Shown here in pieces: positions 1 through 9,522 of a DNA stretch of 64,000 bases. The notes under the pieces are model-generated. The model was not told the origin of the DNA. It searched no databases and worked only from the letters and a program-made list of their open reading frames with translations. A program made the position numbers and the translations under genes. The stretch comes from Candidatus Saccharimonadota bacterium (lineage in GTDB: Bacteria; Patescibacteriota; Saccharimonadia; Saccharimonadales; Saccharimonadaceae). Position 1 is the stretch's first letter; every line of letters starts with the position of its first letter. The stretch is from positions 434,001 through 498,000 of the forward strand of contig JAUMZP010000001.1 of assembly GCA_030528025.1 (NCBI GenBank), given 5' to 3'.

Positions 1-1
1 G

Positions 2-193
2 GGTATTACACTGCCATTGCTGAGCTTTGGTGGCACCAGTATGGTATTTATTGCCGGTGCGCTTGGTCTGGCCTTCCAATTATCACGCCAGGCAGCTTAC
101 CAACCAATCAACGAAAAGGAGACCTCTCATGAAGCTACTGGCAGTCGGCGGTGGATCGGGCGGGCACGTTACGCCGGTCGTCGCCGTCATTAA
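2..193 (+). CDS. ftsW: FtsW, C-terminal end (partial)
   Basis: This is the last 63 codons of a SEDS-family glycosyltransferase, the septal peptidoglycan polymerase; the rest lies before the window. The frame opens at base 2 with residues ITLPLLSFGGTSM, which matches the conserved PxLSxGGTS segment near the end of FtsW/RodA, followed by one last membrane helix and a basic tail. The stop codon (TAA, 191-193) lies 65 bases inside murG, so the two genes overlap. The neighbour murG and the nearby ftsQ favour FtsW over RodA. The identification is firm at family level; the FtsW/RodA choice rests on context. Confidence 0.8.
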   Translation, partial: GITLPLLSFGGTSMVFIAGALGLAFQLSRQAAYQPINEKETSHEATGSRRWIGRARYAGRRRH

Positions 194-1286
194 TGAAATC
201 GCAGCCCTCCAGCCCGATGTGCAGGTGACCTTCGTCTGCGACAAGGCCTTCGCTAGCCAATCGCGTGGGCTCATGCAGCACACCGCAGTACCAGTGCGAG
301 TGCGGACAATCGCTGCGGGCAAGTTCCGGCGCTACCAGCACCTCAGTGTAGTGCGCCAGTTGCTTATGCCGAGTATTGTCCTAGCTAATATACTAGATAT
401 CTTTAAGATCCTGGCTGGCGTATGTCAGAGCCTCTGGCTAGTGCTGCACTGGCGGCCAGACGTGATCTTTGCCAAAGGGGGCTTTGTGTGCTTGCCGGTT
501 GGCATTGCGGCGCGCTGCCTACGCGTACCAGTAGTGATTCACGACTCCGATGCTCGTCCTGGCCTAACCAACCGTGTGATGGCACGTTGGGCAGCAGCGA
601 TTGCTACGGGCTGGCCACTCAAGCATTATCACTATCCAGCATCGCGTAGCCGCTATGTGGGGGTGCCGATTGGCGCTGATTTTCACCCACTCACTCCGGC
701 TCAGCGGCAGCAGGCACGGCAGACCTTCTCGCTCGATCCACACAAGCCACTAGTCGTTGCTACCGGCGGTGGTCTTGGCTCGGCTATTATCAATCACGCG
801 GTGCTGCGCGCTGCTGATGAGCTACTGGCTGCTGGCATACAGGTTTATCTGGTGGCGGGCAAAGGCAATTACGATGCCGCCCAAGCCAAAGCGCCGCAGC
901 ACCCCGATTTTCACTGTGTACCCTTCGTTTTCGAGCATATGGCGCAATTGCTCGGCGCAGCCGATGTAGTAGTATCACGCGCTAGTGCCACCTTCACACA
1001 AGAGCTCGCTGGCCTCGCGCAGGCAGCTATCTTGGTGCCAGCCCATCACCTGGGTGACCAACGCAAAAATGCTGCCATCTATGCCGAGGCCAAGGCTGCT
1101 CTGGTCTTGCAAGACGACGCCTTGGAGCAGAGAAATGCCCTCAGCCAGGCCATTCTTACCCTCGTGCGCGACCCTGCGCAGCGTCAGCAGCTCGCTCAGC
1201 GCCTCCACACCTATGCACGCCCCCACGCCGCCCACGATGTAGCGCAAATGGTGGTGAAGGTGGCTCAGCATACTAGAAAAGGATAA
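129..1286 (+). CDS. murG: MurG, lipid II synthase
   Basis: UDP-GlcNAc transferase that converts lipid I to lipid II on the inner face of the membrane. The protein has 385 residues, normal for the family. It starts MKLLAVGGGSGGHVTP, the N-terminal glycine-rich donor/acceptor loop, has an AKGGFVCLPVGIAA segment typical of the acceptor domain near residue 115, and a C-terminal Rossmann half with VVSRASATFTQELAGLA where UDP-GlcNAc binds. I chose the ATG at 129 because AAAGGAG lies just upstream; an upstream in-frame ATG at 27 would add 34 unrelated residues that overlap ftsW. It is translated from inside the end of ftsW, so coupling is likely. Confidence 0.93.
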   Translation: MKLLAVGGGSGGHVTPVVAVINEIAALQPDVQVTFVCDKAFASQSRGLMQHTAVPVRVRTIAAGKFRRYQHLSVVRQLLMPSIVLANILDIFKILAGVCQSLWLVLHWRPDVIFAKGGFVCLPVGIAARCLRVPVVIHDSDARPGLTNRVMARWAAAIATGWPLKHYHYPASRSRYVGVPIGADFHPLTPAQRQQARQTFSLDPHKPLVVATGGGLGSAIINHAVLRAADELLAAGIQVYLVAGKGNYDAAQAKAPQHPDFHCVPFVFEHMAQLLGAADVVVSRASATFTQELAGLAQAAILVPAHHLGDQRKNAAIYAEAKAALVLQDDALEQRNALSQAILTLVRDPAQRQQLAQRLHTYARPHAAHDVAQMVVKVAQHTRKG

Positions 1287-1367
1287 AAAAGTGACCCGGC
1301 TCTTCTTATAGAAAGGGGAAGAGTAAGAGTAAGAGTGTATCTAAGGTCTCATCATAAAGTACCAGTA

Positions 1368-1404
1368 AATAATGTCGCATGTTAATTCATGCTACATTAT
1401 TTTC
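1368..1404. terminator. Bidirectional terminator
   Basis: AATAATGT, CATG and their complements form a two-part stem with loop TTAATT and T/A runs on both sides. It lies between the convergent murG and the minus-strand gene ending at 1459, so it may serve both. Confidence 0.5.
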
Positions 1405-1458
1405 ATTAAAAACACTGCGCCAAGATAAGACAAGCCTCACCCTCACTGGTAAAAGCTA

Positions 1459-1737
1459 TTAACTCCCAAACTCAAATGGCCGATAGTGTGCATCGATTTC
1501 CTGCCGCTCTTTAGAGGGAGGTAGTTCGCTGATTGTGATGAGAGTGTCATAAAATTGGTGTAGTATCTCGCCAGACTGCTTGAAAGAGATTGGCATAGCG
1601 ACAGTATTCCAGAGGTGTTCACACTCTTGTCGAAAGGCCCCATGAAACACTTCGGTACCGAGTGCTGCGATCAGACGAATCTCGTATCTTGTGAGCTCGA
1701 TTGTTGCTCCTTCTTTTGTTGCATGGACTGTCTTCAT
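1459..1737 (-). CDS. Hypothetical protein, 92 residues
   Basis: I do not recognise this protein. It starts MKTVHATKEGATIELTRYE and is soluble, mixed alpha/beta in character, with no signal peptide or membrane segment. An in-frame ATG at 1797 would give 112 residues. I prefer 1737 because the extra N-terminus is basic and aromatic and looks untranslated, and a TATACA box sits about 12 bases before 1737. It runs opposite to murG and ftsQ, so it interrupts the division cluster. Codon composition resembles the neighbours. Function unknown. Confidence 0.5.
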   Translation of the reverse strand: MKTVHATKEGATIELTRYEIRLIAALGTEVFHGAFRQECEHLWNTVAMPISFKQSGEILHQFYDTLITISELPPSKERQEIDAHYRPFEFGS

Positions 1738-1942
1738 ATGTCGATTTATCCGCTTAACTGTATAACTGTAGTGCTCCCAGTATGGAGTGGGGAACAAGAA
1801 ATGTCAAATTATATTGCAGGGAAGGTGTTAATCAGGCAACTACCTAGTGCTGAAGGGAAGGGAATACACCAAGAAGACATCATTAATACCCAGATGCTTT
1901 TGCTAACAACTAGTCATCTACGGTATAATGGCCTGTAGCATC

Positions 1943-2869
1943 ATGGGCTTTCGCACAAAACAAACACCACCACCAGCGCGCCGCCGAGCTGCCAAAAACA
2001 AGAGGGAAGAGCAGCTCCAACGCACCGCCTATACCTACCGGCGTAACCGTACACTGACTGGTAGCTTAGTGAGCCGTGTCCCGAGTGCGGGCGAGTCTAA
2101 GGCGCAGCTGAGGTCGCCGCGTATGCATGCGCATGATTTGCGCCGGACGCGCTGCCGCGTGGCATTGTCGCTTGGAGTGGTGGTGGGGCTGCTAGCTGCA
2201 GTGTGGTTTGCGCTCGATAACGTCATTGCAACACCAGTTATTGCAGGCAACCTCACTAGCAATCATCAGCTCTACCAAGCCAAGATCAACGACTATTTCA
2301 CTGCCCATCCACTGGAGCGTTTTCGCTTTACGCTCAATACTAGTCGGCTGGCGGCCTATCTCCAGACACATGATTGTCCCGAGGTTGCTGCAGTGCTCCC
2401 AGCCACGCAGCAAGCTGGCCTGGGGCGCAGCACTATTACTCTCGCTATGCGCCAAGCAGCGGTGGTCTGGACGGTTAATCGCCAGCAACTCTTTGTTGAC
2501 ACTGAGGGCCACGCCTTCCACCGTGCCTATGGGCCACGGCCAAGCATTGAAGTGGTGGACGACAGTGGTATCGATACGCGCAATAACCAAGTCGTCGCGA
2601 GCAACCAATTCCTTGGCTTTATTGGTAAAGTCGTCGGTGCCGTCCGCCGCCACCAGCTCACCGTCCAAAAGATCACGCTGCCTGCTGGTACGACTCGTCA
2701 AATCTACGTTTGGTTTACAGGGGTGGAGTATCCTGTTAAGTTCTCGGTCGATCGCTCGGCTGGCCTGCAGAGCGAGGATGCCGCCCGGGCCATTCGCTAC
2801 CTAGCGCAGCACCACATTACTCCCAAATATCTCGATGTCCGTGTCAGTGGCCGAGCGGCGTATCGGTAG
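1943..2869 (+). CDS. ftsQ: FtsQ/DivIB-like division protein
   Basis: Single-pass division protein linking FtsB/FtsL to the septal machinery. The sequence shows about 80 basic cytoplasmic residues, one membrane helix (VALSLGVVVGLLAAVWFAL, around residues 74-92), then an extracytoplasmic part. This has the FtsQ-type WTVNRQQLFVDTEGHAF segment and PSIEVVDDSG, ending YLDVRVSGRAAYR, as in the family's beta domain. A TATAAT box at 1924-1929 lies 13 bases before the ATG at 1943; an ATG at 1928 overlaps this box and is unlikely to be used. The position after ftsW-murG supports the call. The POTRA part is divergent. Confidence 0.78.
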   Translation: MGFRTKQTPPPARRRAAKNKREEQLQRTAYTYRRNRTLTGSLVSRVPSAGESKAQLRSPRMHAHDLRRTRCRVALSLGVVVGLLAAVWFALDNVIATPVIAGNLTSNHQLYQAKINDYFTAHPLERFRFTLNTSRLAAYLQTHDCPEVAAVLPATQQAGLGRSTITLAMRQAAVVWTVNRQQLFVDTEGHAFHRAYGPRPSIEVVDDSGIDTRNNQVVASNQFLGFIGKVVGAVRRHQLTVQKITLPAGTTRQIYVWFTGVEYPVKFSVDRSAGLQSEDAARAIRYLAQHHITPKYLDVRVSGRAAYR

Positions 2870-4772
2870 GAAAAAAGTGATAGCCTTGTAAATCTTGTAA
2901 ATAGTGTGGATATTGAAATATCTGCTTTTTTCTCCGTAGCTTCTCCGTCCATCATTGACGGGGTGAAAATCAATTGCTGCGAGTAACGCTCAGGTTAGTT
3001 TTGACGTAAGAGTCCGGCACCCTGACATTCACGAGAGGTACAAGCTATAAACCTTTCTGAGAATGGAGCGGCGTGAGAGAATAATGTGAGAAATTACTGA
3101 GGTTATGAAGTATTGGTTTCGTAAGTAACTGCATGCACATCCAGCAAAGGGCAGGGGAGCTACTCTGTAAAACAAGAACAAATTTACAACATTTTATATA
3201 ACAAAGTATGAAAAGTGCAAATACTATATCTATATTATAAAAACCAAAAAATGCAAAAAAGAGTAGGGGAGATATTTTTGCGAAAAAGTCAAATCATGAT
3301 ATCATATAGTTTTTAATCTCGGTCAACCCAAGCAGGGTAGAAAACATAACAAAAGTACCAAGCAAACAAAATGTCAAACAGAGCAACCATGGCTAACACG
3401 AGGACGAAGTGTATACTTGGGATCTTGGTCAGCTCATTCGTTCGACATCAAGCCAATGTACATACAGTCACAAACACTGTGCGCAACAAACACATTAACA
3501 CTGTGCGCAACAAACACATTCACACGCGAACAAACATACGTAACTTTGTGTACGTATGAATGTGTATGAACATATGCGCAGTGTGTTCCCTCCAATAGAA
3601 CAAGCGTCTGCCTTTACTTTTGCAGGACGTATAAGTATCCACGGCTCTATCCTTACTCTCTCTATTGGATGTGGCGCAGATATCTTAAGTGAACCTACTG
3701 AACGAGAAGCAAGATTGATTAATAATCGAAGGTATGCGCTCTTGAAATACGTTGTATGCCCATAAAAGCCCATAGAGTGCCAAACCCAGCTCAATTTCAG
3801 CCATACCAGGGGTTAAATCAACATATGCATCGTAAAAGGATTATTGTGCGAAGTTATATTACACTCCTAAAGATGATCAATGATACATCTTTTGCATCTA
3901 CCCCACTGCTGCGTGGGTGTGAATTATTGTACACGTGTGGATTATGGCGCATTGCGGCTTACCATTCCCTTGTCTATTAGCGCTGATGTTTATGCTTATG
4001 CTTTGCTGCTGGCCGCTACTTTGCTGTGCATGATCGCTTGCTTTATTGTGTGGTATGCTAATCTCGGTGTTGTGGGCTTGTGAATGTCTCAGTGTATTTG
4101 GATAGCCTATAGCTAGTCAAATCTAGGCTGCGTGCTACTGGTTGGCTGTTAAGGCGCAATGATATGTATCTGTAAGGGTAAATATGACTCTGGCTAACCT
4201 GAGGAATATAAGCATAGAATAAACCGGAGGTAAGCAGAGAGCTACAGCTCAGGTGAGGCATACCACGAGAACACAGCTCTCAAGTATGAGCTTATCAGTG
4301 ATAGAGACTGGCAGAATGAGGCAAAAACAGGGGTAGGGCGGTTGCCAGGAATTTTTGGCGAAAGGGTGGCAGACCCCCTGCCTTGCCCTGCCCTTTTTGG
4401 TTGCTGACTGTTGCGCTTTTGCTGTGTACTTTACTCTGCAAAGGAATAGATGCAAGAGGCGTGTATGAGCAAATTGTGGCTGTGGGCAGAGTTATCTTGC
4501 ACACAAAACGGCCGATAAATAAGCCTATGAGCGGCAAATCACATGCAGATATCTACAGTCATCATGTGTACACGATATTTGTCCACGCGGCAAATTACCT
4601 CTGTTATAGCTGAGTATATGTAGTGTTCGGAGCGGGAGAGGAGGCCACTTCCCTGCCGATACTTGGTTTAAATATGCTACAAGCTATAGCACTTCCCTGT
4701 CTTCTTTTTGAGCGCAGCGTACAAAGAGAAGCTTTGATAAATCAGACTATGTGAGCAGGCAGAACCCCAAAA
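2870..4772. other. Gene-poor 1.9 kb region
   Basis: No convincing coding region, tRNA or known RNA motif is visible here. Short open frames (for example 3371-3559 and 3880-4083) lack a ribosome site, a close -10 box and protein-like composition. It holds a 24-base tandem duplication at 3473-3520, an 8-base inverted repeat CATACGTA/TACGTATG next to it, and AT-rich tracts around 3180-3340. It may be degraded DNA or a regulatory or structural region; I see nothing that decides. Confidence 0.5.
3473..3520. repeat. 24-base tandem duplication
   Basis: Two identical, adjacent 24-base copies begin AACACTGTGCGCAAC. A degenerate third copy may follow. If translated in the plus frame the unit would encode NTVRNKHI twice, but there is no good start signal for that frame. 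Confidence 0.85.
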
Positions 4773-4805
4773 TTAAGAGACGAAGCTCTCATTGCTCCGT
4801 CTCTT
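4773..4805 (-). terminator. Terminator of the sigma4/HARE gene
   Basis: On the minus strand AAGAGACGGAGC pairs with GCTTCGTCTCTT (12 pairs including one G-U), loop AATGAGA, followed by AATTTT. It lies just after the stop of the gene ending at 4829. Confidence 0.7.
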
Positions 4806-4828
4806 GGTGGCGTATTGTTTGTCTAGAG

Positions 4829-5914
4829 CTACGCTGCTGCGACCGCCTCTGCTTGCTCCTTGGGTTGTTCAAGGGCGTAAGTGGCTTTGGCGACACGCTT
4901 GAAAAGCGGTTTGCTTTGGAGATTAAGAAGGATGGTGGTCTCCTTGACCTGGCGGCTCTTGAGAACGCGCTTAACGATCTCGTCGCGGTGCAATGGGCCA
5001 CCCTCATCGCGCAAGATACCGGCAATGATGTCAGCCACGGTGCCTTGGCTATAGCCCCAGATGTCGAGCGCATAAATGCCGCGGCCGATGAGGATAAAGC
5101 GCTTGTCTTTGATGAGCTCGTTGTGGATGGCCTGCTTGGTGACATTGCGGCGCTTGAAGGTGCTCTCCTTGATGCGCTGAGCAATCTCGCTAAAGTGTAG
5201 TGGCTTACCCTCATCTAGTAGGACGACGTAGATTTTGTCGCGGATATTCTTGGGATTAACGGTTGGCCACTTGCTCAGGCCCCACATATCTTTGAGGTGG
5301 GCCAGCTGGGTAGAGAGGCTGGCCAGGCCGCGCACTTGGTTGGGGTTCTCGTAGGTGAGTTGGTCGTGCAGCGCTTCGAGGCTGATAGGCGCACCATGCT
5401 GCTTGATGACGGCAACGATCTCATCTACACGGCTTCGCACCGCTTTCTCATCGCCGTATTCGGCAATGGCCAGGCCTTGGTGGTATTTGTCGGTCTCGTT
5501 GATGGGGGTGAGGCGGGCCGAAACTTCGCCAATGAAGGCGGTGTGGGCGCGCTGCTGCACCGTGGGTGTCTCGACATCTAACAGGCGCTGTGTGATGTCT
5601 GAGACGCGTCCAACGCGGCCATTCTCGGAGAGGTCGCGGATGATGAGACGCTCGGCGTCGTGCAGACCCTCTAGCTCGCCTGCTTCGGCGGCAAGCTTGA
5701 GGCGCACCACGATGGCTTTCTCGAGCTGGCGGACACGCTCGCGCGTAATACCGAGCAGCTCACCGATCTGCTCGAGCGTTTCGCGGCGCTCTTTGAGGCC
5801 AAAGCGACGCACGATGATCTCGCGCTCGCGGTCATGTTCTTCGCCGACTGCATCAAGGATGGTAGCAATCGACGCGGCAAAAATTTCGGTTGGTTGTTTG
5901 GTTGTTTGGTTCAT
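4829..5914 (-). CDS. Sigma-70 region 4 / HARE-HTH regulator
   Basis: Probable transcription factor. Residues 30-85 read as a sigma-70 region 4 helix-turn-helix (REREIIVRRFGLKE, then LEQIGELLGITRERVRQLEK). The rest carries repeated HARE-HTH-like winged helices, seen as GAPISLEALHDQL, GKPLHFSEIAQRI with FILIGRGIYALDIWG, and GGPLHRDEIVKRVL. Regions 2 and 3 of a true sigma factor are missing, so it should not initiate transcription alone. HARE-HTH also occurs in the RNA polymerase delta subunit of Firmicutes, so a polymerase-associated role is a reasonable inference. An ATG at 5929 gives five more residues and has AGAAGGAA close by; either start is possible. Confidence 0.8.
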   Translation of the reverse strand: MNQTTKQPTEIFAASIATILDAVGEEHDREREIIVRRFGLKERRETLEQIGELLGITRERVRQLEKAIVVRLKLAAEAGELEGLHDAERLIIRDLSENGRVGRVSDITQRLLDVETPTVQQRAHTAFIGEVSARLTPINETDKYHQGLAIAEYGDEKAVRSRVDEIVAVIKQHGAPISLEALHDQLTYENPNQVRGLASLSTQLAHLKDMWGLSKWPTVNPKNIRDKIYVVLLDEGKPLHFSEIAQRIKESTFKRRNVTKQAIHNELIKDKRFILIGRGIYALDIWGYSQGTVADIIAGILRDEGGPLHRDEIVKRVLKSRQVKETTILLNLQSKPLFKRVAKATYALEQPKEQAEAVAAA

Positions 5915-6140
5915 GATTCGGTTCTCCATTTCCTTCTCAGTTGTTTGCGAATGCCCACTCGCACTTCTTACATTTGATTATAGAATAATAGGTGATATAA
6001 GTCAATCGTTTCATCATAGAACTATTATAGCACACACTTTACGCTTATGGTAAACAATTTTTTGAGGCTTTTCATTTGCAAGTGATGTGGCGAGCATGAC
6101 GGGGCAGTTGACGGGCTCGCAGCAATGCGGGATGGCATAG

Positions 6141-6174
6141 AAAAACCAGCGGCCAGTACAGAGGAGCCGCTGGT
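6141..6174 (-). terminator. topA terminator
   Basis: On the minus strand ACCAGCGGC pairs perfectly with GCCGCTGGT and is followed by TTTTT, shortly after the topA stop codon. Confidence 0.85.
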
Positions 6175-6192
6175 ATACGAGAGGTCGCCAGG

Positions 6193-8574
6193 TTAGGCAG
6201 TGCGCTTCTTGCGCGTGGTGGTGGTGCGGGCTGCGGTCTTGCGCCGGCTTCGTTTGGGTGGTGCGGCGGCCAAGATTTCGCGGGCTTGCGCCTCATCCAG
6301 AGTTGTTGGATCAGTATCCTTGGGTACACGTGCGTTGGTCTTGCCGTCAGTCACATATGGCCCCCAGCGTCCCTTGAGGATTTTGATAGTGCCAAAATCG
6401 GCGATGTGCTTCTCTGCCTCGGCCTTGAGCTTGGCGGCGTAGAGCACGCGAGCCTCGGCTTCGGTAATTTCGCGCGGGTCGTACTCCTTCAGGCTGACGT
6501 AGAGCTTGCCTACCTGAATGTACGGCCCAAAGCGCCCGACGTTTGCCTTGATGGTCTGACCATCCTCGGTGGTACCAACAGTGCGCGGTAGTTCGAAGGC
6601 CTTGAGAGCTTGCTCGAGCGTGATGGTCTCGATGCGCTCACCCTTGGGGAGTGGCGCAAACTGTGGCTTAGTTGTCTTATCCTCGCTACTGCCCAGCTGT
6701 AGCATCGGCCCAAAGCGCCCAAAGCGGGCAAAGATTGGCTTGCCAGTCTTAGGGTGAGTGCCAACCTCGCGGTGAGCACCAACGGTGCTGCGGTCGATGT
6801 CGCCGGATTTTTCGATGAGCTCGTGGAAGGGCTCGTAAAATTGGCGCAGCATGGCATTGCGTGCAAGCTTGCTGGCAGCAATGTCATCGAAATCGGTCTC
6901 GACACGGGCGGTGAAGCCATAGTCGATAATGGGGTCGAAGTGATTAGTGAGAAAGCCAGCAATTAGCTCGCCCGCTGGGGTGGGTAGTAGTTTGCCACGA
7001 GTAGCACCAGTTTTTTCTTGGACGATACGCCGAGTAATGACAGGGGTGTTATCGCTTGGCATCTCGCCCGAACGCTCCAGGACGATGATATCGCGTGGTT
7101 CACCCTCGCTCTCGCCTCGCTCTGCATAGCCACGAGTCTGGATGGTGTTCATGATGGTGGCGTATGTGCTGGGCCGACCAATGCCAAGCTCTTCAAGCTT
7201 CTTGACGAGCGTCCCCTCGGTATAGCGCGCTGGTGGGCGGGTAAAGACCTGCCGCGCCTCGGCCTGTGTAAGCTCGAGGGCGGTGTGCTGGCTGACTGAT
7301 GGTAGGATGGTCGAATCCTTACCGCCATAGACGCGCAAAAAGCCATCAAACAGCACTGTCTGACCCTTTGCCTCAAAGACGAGTGTTTTCTCGGCCTCGA
7401 GCTGCGTGCTGTCGATGCTAATGCTAATGGTAATGGTGGTGTTCTCTAGCTTCGCAGCGGCCATTTGGCTGGCTAGGGTACGCCGGCGGATGAGGTCGTA
7501 GAGCTTTTGGTCATAGCTGCTGCCAGCGACGGATTCGCGGGCGATGTCGGTCGGGCGGATGGCTTCGTGAGCCTCTTGGGCACCAGCCGACTTCGTGGCG
7601 AAGGTGCGACTGTGTGAATAGTCGGCACCAAAGTGCTGAGTAATGTATGTACGGTTTGCGGCAATGGCCTGACGGCTGAGATTGACACTATCGGTACGCA
7701 TATAGGTGATGAGCCCCTCTTGGTAGAGTTTCTGGGCACTCGCCATGGTAGCGCGGCTGCCCATGCCGAGCTTGCTATTGGCCTCCTGTTGGAGGGTACT
7801 AGTGGTAAATGGTGCAGCGGGGTTGCGCGTACTGGGCGTCTTGGTAATGTTGCTGACGGTGAAACGAGCGCCACTCAGCCCTATCAAGAAATCGTGGGCG
7901 GCTTGCTCGCTGTCAAAGCGCTGCTTGAGCTCGGCCCTGAGCTCCTCGCCATCTACGACAAAATGCGCCGTTACGCGGAACTGTGCATTACTCGCAAAGT
8001 CGCGAATCTCGCGCTCGCGCTCCACGAGCAGGCGGACCGCTGGGCTTTGCACGCGGCCAGCTGATTTGCCACCCGGCACCTTGCGCCACACCACAGGGCT
8101 TAGCTCGAAGCCCACGATACGGTCGAGGATCTGCCGTGCCTGCTGCGCCTCCACGAGCTGCATATCTACGGTGCGAGGTTGCTTGATAGCTGCCTCGATG
8201 GCTGGCTTGGTGATCTCATGGAACGTGATGCGCTTGGTGCGCTGTGGGTTCAGGCCAAGGACTTCGCACAGGTGCCAGGCAATCGCCTCCCCTTCGCGGT
8301 CTTCATCGGTTGCGAGCCACACATTATCTGCTCCAACCGCCTTCACAGCCTTCTTGAGCTCGGTAATGACCTTCTTTTTGTCTGGATCGATCTCGTAGAC
8401 AGTCTTGAAGTCGTTTTTGATATCGATCGGCGGCTGTCCATCCTTGGTCTTCTTGGGGATGGCGCGAATGTGCCCCACGCTCGAGAGCACCTGATATTCC
8501 CCGCCCAGGTAGCGCTCGATTGTCTTGGCCTTGGCTGGGCTCTCGACGATGACTAGTTGTGTGTGTTTGCTCAT
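6193..8574 (-). CDS. topA: DNA topoisomerase I
   Basis: Type IA topoisomerase that relaxes negative supercoils by passing a strand through a tyrosine-linked break. The 793-residue protein has an N-terminal TOPRIM domain (VIVESPAKAKTIERYLG; ATDEDREGEAIAWHL near residue 90). The active-site tyrosine is Tyr291 in GLITYMRTDS. The C-terminus has no zinc-finger cysteines. It has repeats of the GRFGPxxQxG/GRWGPYVTDGK type (Toprim C-terminal repeat) and a Lys/Arg-rich tail that should bind DNA. The gene stands alone with its own terminator. The start MSKHTQLVIVES is unambiguous. Confidence 0.97.
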   Translation of the reverse strand: MSKHTQLVIVESPAKAKTIERYLGGEYQVLSSVGHIRAIPKKTKDGQPPIDIKNDFKTVYEIDPDKKKVITELKKAVKAVGADNVWLATDEDREGEAIAWHLCEVLGLNPQRTKRITFHEITKPAIEAAIKQPRTVDMQLVEAQQARQILDRIVGFELSPVVWRKVPGGKSAGRVQSPAVRLLVEREREIRDFASNAQFRVTAHFVVDGEELRAELKQRFDSEQAAHDFLIGLSGARFTVSNITKTPSTRNPAAPFTTSTLQQEANSKLGMGSRATMASAQKLYQEGLITYMRTDSVNLSRQAIAANRTYITQHFGADYSHSRTFATKSAGAQEAHEAIRPTDIARESVAGSSYDQKLYDLIRRRTLASQMAAAKLENTTITISISIDSTQLEAEKTLVFEAKGQTVLFDGFLRVYGGKDSTILPSVSQHTALELTQAEARQVFTRPPARYTEGTLVKKLEELGIGRPSTYATIMNTIQTRGYAERGESEGEPRDIIVLERSGEMPSDNTPVITRRIVQEKTGATRGKLLPTPAGELIAGFLTNHFDPIIDYGFTARVETDFDDIAASKLARNAMLRQFYEPFHELIEKSGDIDRSTVGAHREVGTHPKTGKPIFARFGRFGPMLQLGSSEDKTTKPQFAPLPKGERIETITLEQALKAFELPRTVGTTEDGQTIKANVGRFGPYIQVGKLYVSLKEYDPREITEAEARVLYAAKLKAEAEKHIADFGTIKILKGRWGPYVTDGKTNARVPKDTDPTTLDEAQAREILAAAPPKRSRRKTAARTTTTRKKRTA

Positions 8575-8790
8575 TGATTATCTACTCGCTTGTTAATAGT
8601 TATATGCTTGCTGTTAATTGATCTAATCAAGCGCCTATGATACCGCAAAGTAGAGTGGAATGCAAATTGGACACATTAAGAATACCCTCTCCCCCTCTCC
8701 GGCTTATAGGCAGGGGTATTGCTGATAGTGTGGCAAATATATAAAAAGTCTGGCTGTCAATAAAGAACGCTGCACGAATCATCAATCGCA

Positions 8791-9498
8791 TCACCCGCGC
8801 ACGCGGCGTTTGTGCCGCACGCGGGTGCGAGGTTGCCGTAGTGAAGTGTGTGCTGCTGAGGTGGATTTGCTGTAGTCTTTGGCTTTGGCGTAATTACCAG
8901 CAACATAACGTTCGGCAGCGACGCCGCCAAGGATGGCACCCGTAGCAAACGACCCTATTTCTACCACATGAGCATAATGCTCAAGCTTGCTACCCTCAGG
9001 GGTAAGAGCCTTAAGAAAATAGGCGGCAACTGTGACATTATCTGCCGCCATGCTAAGTTTGCCTGATTTTGGCGTACGGAAGGCTTCGTCATTTGTGAGA
9101 CCATGATAGACGGTCGCGCCAGCATTGATAGCATTCTTGGTGACAATTGTTGCCAAAACCGGCTTGGGCATGATGTTGTGCTTAGCGAGCAGTGTAGTAA
9201 TAACACCCATAGCTGCTTTGTCGCATACAGCGTCAACCTCTGCACCAAAGTCACTTTCTTGGCCAAAGAATCGCGCCGCTGGACCATCTGCTAAGTCGCA
9301 TATACGACCACCAAGTATCATGAGTGCGCCAATGACCTGGCCAGCTTTGTCGTTTTCCTTTGTTGCAGTGTCAAATTTCTTAGCGCCACCGACTACTAGC
9401 CCTAGCCCAGCAACCGAGATGGCATTTGGCACAGTAAAGATATCCCTCACGTGATATTCGCGCTTGCGTTGTCTTGGGTTTTGCTCTGCTGTCGCCAT
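8791..9498 (-). CDS. CDP-alcohol phosphatidyltransferase family protein
   Basis: Membrane enzyme that joins a CDP-activated lipid to an alcohol, or the reverse pairing, in phospholipid synthesis. The family motif DxxDGxxAR(x8)GxxxDxxxD is complete: DLADGPAAR at residues 68-76, then GAEVDAVCD ending at residue 93. The four aspartates hold the two metal ions. Several hydrophobic segments flank it and the C-terminus is very basic. The substrate cannot be read from sequence; PgsA-type (phosphatidylglycerophosphate) or inositol/archaetidyl-type members are all possible. A 17-base palindrome lies directly upstream of the start. The end of the gene contains a GC-rich inverted repeat at about 8790-8825. 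Confidence 0.85.
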   Translation of the reverse strand: MATAEQNPRQRKREYHVRDIFTVPNAISVAGLGLVVGGAKKFDTATKENDKAGQVIGALMILGGRICDLADGPAARFFGQESDFGAEVDAVCDKAAMGVITTLLAKHNIMPKPVLATIVTKNAINAGATVYHGLTNDEAFRTPKSGKLSMAADNVTVAAYFLKALTPEGSKLEHYAHVVEIGSFATGAILGGVAAERYVAGNYAKAKDYSKSTSAAHTSLRQPRTRVRHKRRVRG

Positions 9499-9502
9499 AG
9501 TA

Positions 9503-9519
9503 TATGGTACTGTACCATA
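9503..9519. promoter_or_regulatory. 17-base palindrome at the CDP-alcohol transferase start
   Basis: TATGGTAC-T-GTACCATA is a perfect 8-base inverted repeat around one base. It lies in the 24-base gap between the dprA stop and the next start (9498), close to a TATTAT box, so it is placed like an operator. Confidence 0.5.
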
Positions 9520-9522
9520 ATA

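Noticed and set aside
3371-3559. 62-codon open frame containing the 24-base duplication
   Set aside because: No ribosome site, no close -10 box, and the repeated peptide follows from the DNA duplication.
3880-4083. 67-codon frame with a hydrophobic stretch
   Set aside because: No start signal; the hydrophobic part may be chance in T-rich DNA.
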